This document shows positions 62,446-64,000 of a stretch of 64,000 nt of DNA, piece by piece. The DNA is from Bacteroidaceae bacterium (lineage in GTDB: Bacteria > Bacteroidota > Bacteroidia > Bacteroidales > Bacteroidaceae): positions 1 to 64,000 of the forward strand of contig JAILKU010000022.1 of assembly GCA_024693505.1 (NCBI GenBank), in the 5' to 3' direction. The position numbers were made by a program, and so were the translations under genes. The notes under the pieces were generated by a model that saw nothing but the letters and a program-made list of their open reading frames with translations, searched no databases and was not told the DNA's origin. Position 1 is the stretch's first letter. Every line of letters starts with the position of its first letter.

Positions 62446-64000
62446 TCACTTAACAAGAATCTTCTTGCCATTGATGATGTAGATGCCCTTCGGGAGCTTC
62501 TTCAGGTCGTTGCCAACCTTCACACCGGTGAGGGTGTAGATAGCGTCGGAAGCGATGTTCAGCTTAGGCATTGCAATGCTGGTGCTGCCAGTGCCGATGA
62601 GAACGGGATACTCGCCCTCACCCATGCCGCAGGACCAAATGTTGCTGTCCCATGCGACAACAGCCTGCTGCAGTTCTGCGAAGTTCGTCTTGTTGTAGTA
62701 CTTGACGTTCGTCATCTTGTCGGCTGCGGCTGTCTCGCCGAAGTTCTCGAAGTAGTTGTTCCAAACCACGATGTTGTTATAGGTACATGCGGGTGTTGCG
62801 GCCTGCTGGCCACCGCCGATGATACCACCGCCGTGGTTGTGGCTGCCTGCTGCATAGACGTTGTCCATCTGCAGCTTGCCACGTACGCGACCTACGATAC
62901 CGCCAGTCAGAGCAGAGGTGCTGGTGATCTCTACGTTGGCATAGCAGTTGCGGATGTATGCCTCGCCTTCGGTGTGGCCTGCGAGAGCACCTGCATAGCC
63001 GGCGGCATTCAGCTTACCGGTTACCCAGCAGTGGTCGATGACGCAAATGTCGCTGTAGCTGGCGGTGCGGCCGAGCCAGGCGGTCAGGATACCTGTACCG
63101 GAGGTGGTGCAAGTCAGGTCGGCATTCTCAACGCCCAAGTTGCGGATTGAACCGTGGTGGATACCGAAGATACTCTGGTAGCTCTGGTCGGTGTTAGCGG
63201 GATGGAAGTTCTTGATGACGTGGTTCTGACCGTCGAAGTCAATCCAGTTCGCATAGCCGGCAACAGCCTGGTCGCAGTTGAGAGGAATCCAGGTGGTTAC
63301 GGCATCCATGTCGATATCGTTCTCGAGCACAACCTTGTTCAGCTTGCCGGGACGCAGGTAGTCGATGAGCGAGCAGAACTCTTCAGCAGAATGGATGCGG
63401 AAGGGATTCTCCTCCGAACCGTCGTTCAGGGCCAGGCCTTCGGCTACGTTGGTATAGGTGCCGGCAGAGGTCTTATAGACAATCTTGTGGGTGTCGTCCA
63501 GTACGGGATAAGCATCCTCGCCGATCGTCTGGAACCATACGGGATCAACCTGTTCGCCGCCATTCAGTCTGTGGCAGACTTCACCGCTGGCCAGATTCTC
63601 GGCCGTGGCTACGTCAACGATAACGTTGTTGTTGCCGTCAACCACCTTCTTGCCTGCGAAGCAGTTGCTCAGCGTACCCTGGTTGGAGATGAGGTCGAAG
63701 GTCGTGAAGCAGTTGCGGACAGTACCGCTGGCAGCTTCACCTGCGAATGCAGCCTTCTGGCTGTGGGTGGTCTCGAGCACGATGTCGCCCACTACGAAGC
63801 AGTTCTCAATGATCGTACCGTTAGCCTCGCCGCAAAGTGCGCCAACGCGCTTGCCGTCGTTGGGATGGCTGTTCACTACGCGGGCGTTGATGATACCCAG
63901 GTTGCGAATCTGTGCAGAGGTGCTCGAACGGCTGAAGAGAGCGAGCTCTACGTTGCCATTACCCTCTACGTTCAGGTTCTTGATGACGTGGCCCTGACCG
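62446..64000 (-). CDS. GLUG-repeat surface protein with T9SS-type tail, N-terminus cut by window edge
   Basis: At least 517 codons, open to base 64000; the track's first M is a GTG (Val) inside the protein, since translation continues upstream with GQGHVIKNLNVEGNGNVEL. GLUG-type beta-helix repeats occur throughout (NCFTTFDLISNQGTLSNCF, FDGQNHVIKNFHPAN, YANVEITSTSALTGGIVGR). The region around PVLDDTHKIVYKTSAGTY resembles the module borders of the 26305 protein. The end (KLPKGIYIINGKKILVK) is a T9SS signal. Probable exported adhesin or glycan-binding protein; N-terminal domains unknown. Confidence 0.85.
   Translation of the reverse strand, partial: GQGHVIKNLNVEGNGNVELALFSRSSTSAQIRNLGIINARVVNSHPNDGKRVGALCGEANGTIIENCFVVGDIVLETTHSQKAAFAGEAASGTVRNCFTTFDLISNQGTLSNCFAGKKVVDGNNNVIVDVATAENLASGEVCHRLNGGEQVDPVWFQTIGEDAYPVLDDTHKIVYKTSAGTYTNVAEGLALNDGSEENPFRIHSAEEFCSLIDYLRPGKLNKVVLENDIDMDAVTTWIPLNCDQAVAGYANWIDFDGQNHVIKNFHPANTDQSYQSIFGIHHGSIRNLGVENADLTCTTSGTGILTAWLGRTASYSDICVIDHCWVTGKLNAAGYAGALAGHTEGEAYIRNCYANVEITSTSALTGGIVGRVRGKLQMDNVYAAGSHNHGGGIIGGGQQAATPACTYNNIVVWNNYFENFGETAAADKMTNVKYYNKTNFAELQQAVVAWDSNIWSCGMGEGEYPVLIGTGSTSIAMPKLNIASDAIYTLTGVKVGNDLKKLPKGIYIINGKKILVK

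Overview
The window looks like chromosomal DNA of a Bacteroidota member, most likely Bacteroidales/Prevotellaceae with fairly high GC. Evidence: no useful Shine-Dalgarno sites; promoters of the Bacteroidota form (-33 TTTG, -7 TAnnTTTG); a type IX secretion translocon gene (sprA/sov); BspA-like leucine-rich proteins; GLUG/LamG surface proteins; five proteins ending in the tail G-[IVL]-[YF]-I-x-[ND]-G-K-K; a sodium-pump acyl-CoA decarboxylase operon; and a MurA with Asp in place of the fosfomycin-target Cys. I see no rRNA, tRNA, CRISPR array, prophage or intact insertion sequence.

Layout. 1-7924 (minus): a giant secreted protein cut by the left edge and missing from the ORF track, co-directional with a BspA-like protein. 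7925-9149: gene-free, rich in repeats and hairpins. 9150-12412 (minus): ruvA, cysQ and a DUF6359-type secreted protein. 12835-22612 (plus): sprA, then an ABC exporter. 22633-25626 (minus): a secreted glycosidase-like protein. 26305-35740 (plus): a run of exported proteins, namely a GLUG/LamG giant, a LamG-tailed metallophosphoesterase, an EEP-fold phosphoesterase and an alkaline-phosphatase-fold phosphodiesterase. 35769-40462: tfoX-like, hisS, then yicC-gmk-nadD-ispF (minus). 40628-49403 (plus): tsaB, DUF4290, murA, rimM, dxr, rseP, a lipoprotein, a CCA-type nucleotidyltransferase and a HAD phosphatase. 49404-50196: repeats and promoter-like sites. 50197-55165: an outer-membrane barrel, a GH95-like lipoprotein, a YfcE phosphoesterase and a MATE exporter. 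55399-62083 (plus): carboxyltransferase, gamma, double-biotinyl carrier and beta decarboxylase subunits, then xseA, xseB and ilvE. 62446-64000 (minus): a GLUG protein cut by the right edge.

How the parts connect. SprA is the outer-membrane channel of type IX secretion, and five proteins here carry tails of the kind that system uses, so much of the accessory content is probably its cargo. Three secreted phosphoesterases of unrelated folds lie head to tail, with a LamG-type module shared by the first two genes of the run; this suggests an exported phosphoester-scavenging locus (inference). The decarboxylase operon would couple decarboxylation of methylmalonyl-CoA or a similar acid to sodium export.

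The most unusual content is between genes. (1) Degenerate arrays hold a fixed period of 22 or 11 bp while their sequence differs from site to site; several lie just upstream of surface-protein genes. (2) Small hairpins follow a GAGCAGCGAG-like box, with stems that differ in sequence but stay complementary around a 2-nt loop. (3) Other short repeats have run into coding sequence at the ends of xseA, xseB, the MATE gene and the BspA-like gene. (4) Two 10-bp arrays each end in a near-identical promoter-like block. I cannot name a described family for the first two.
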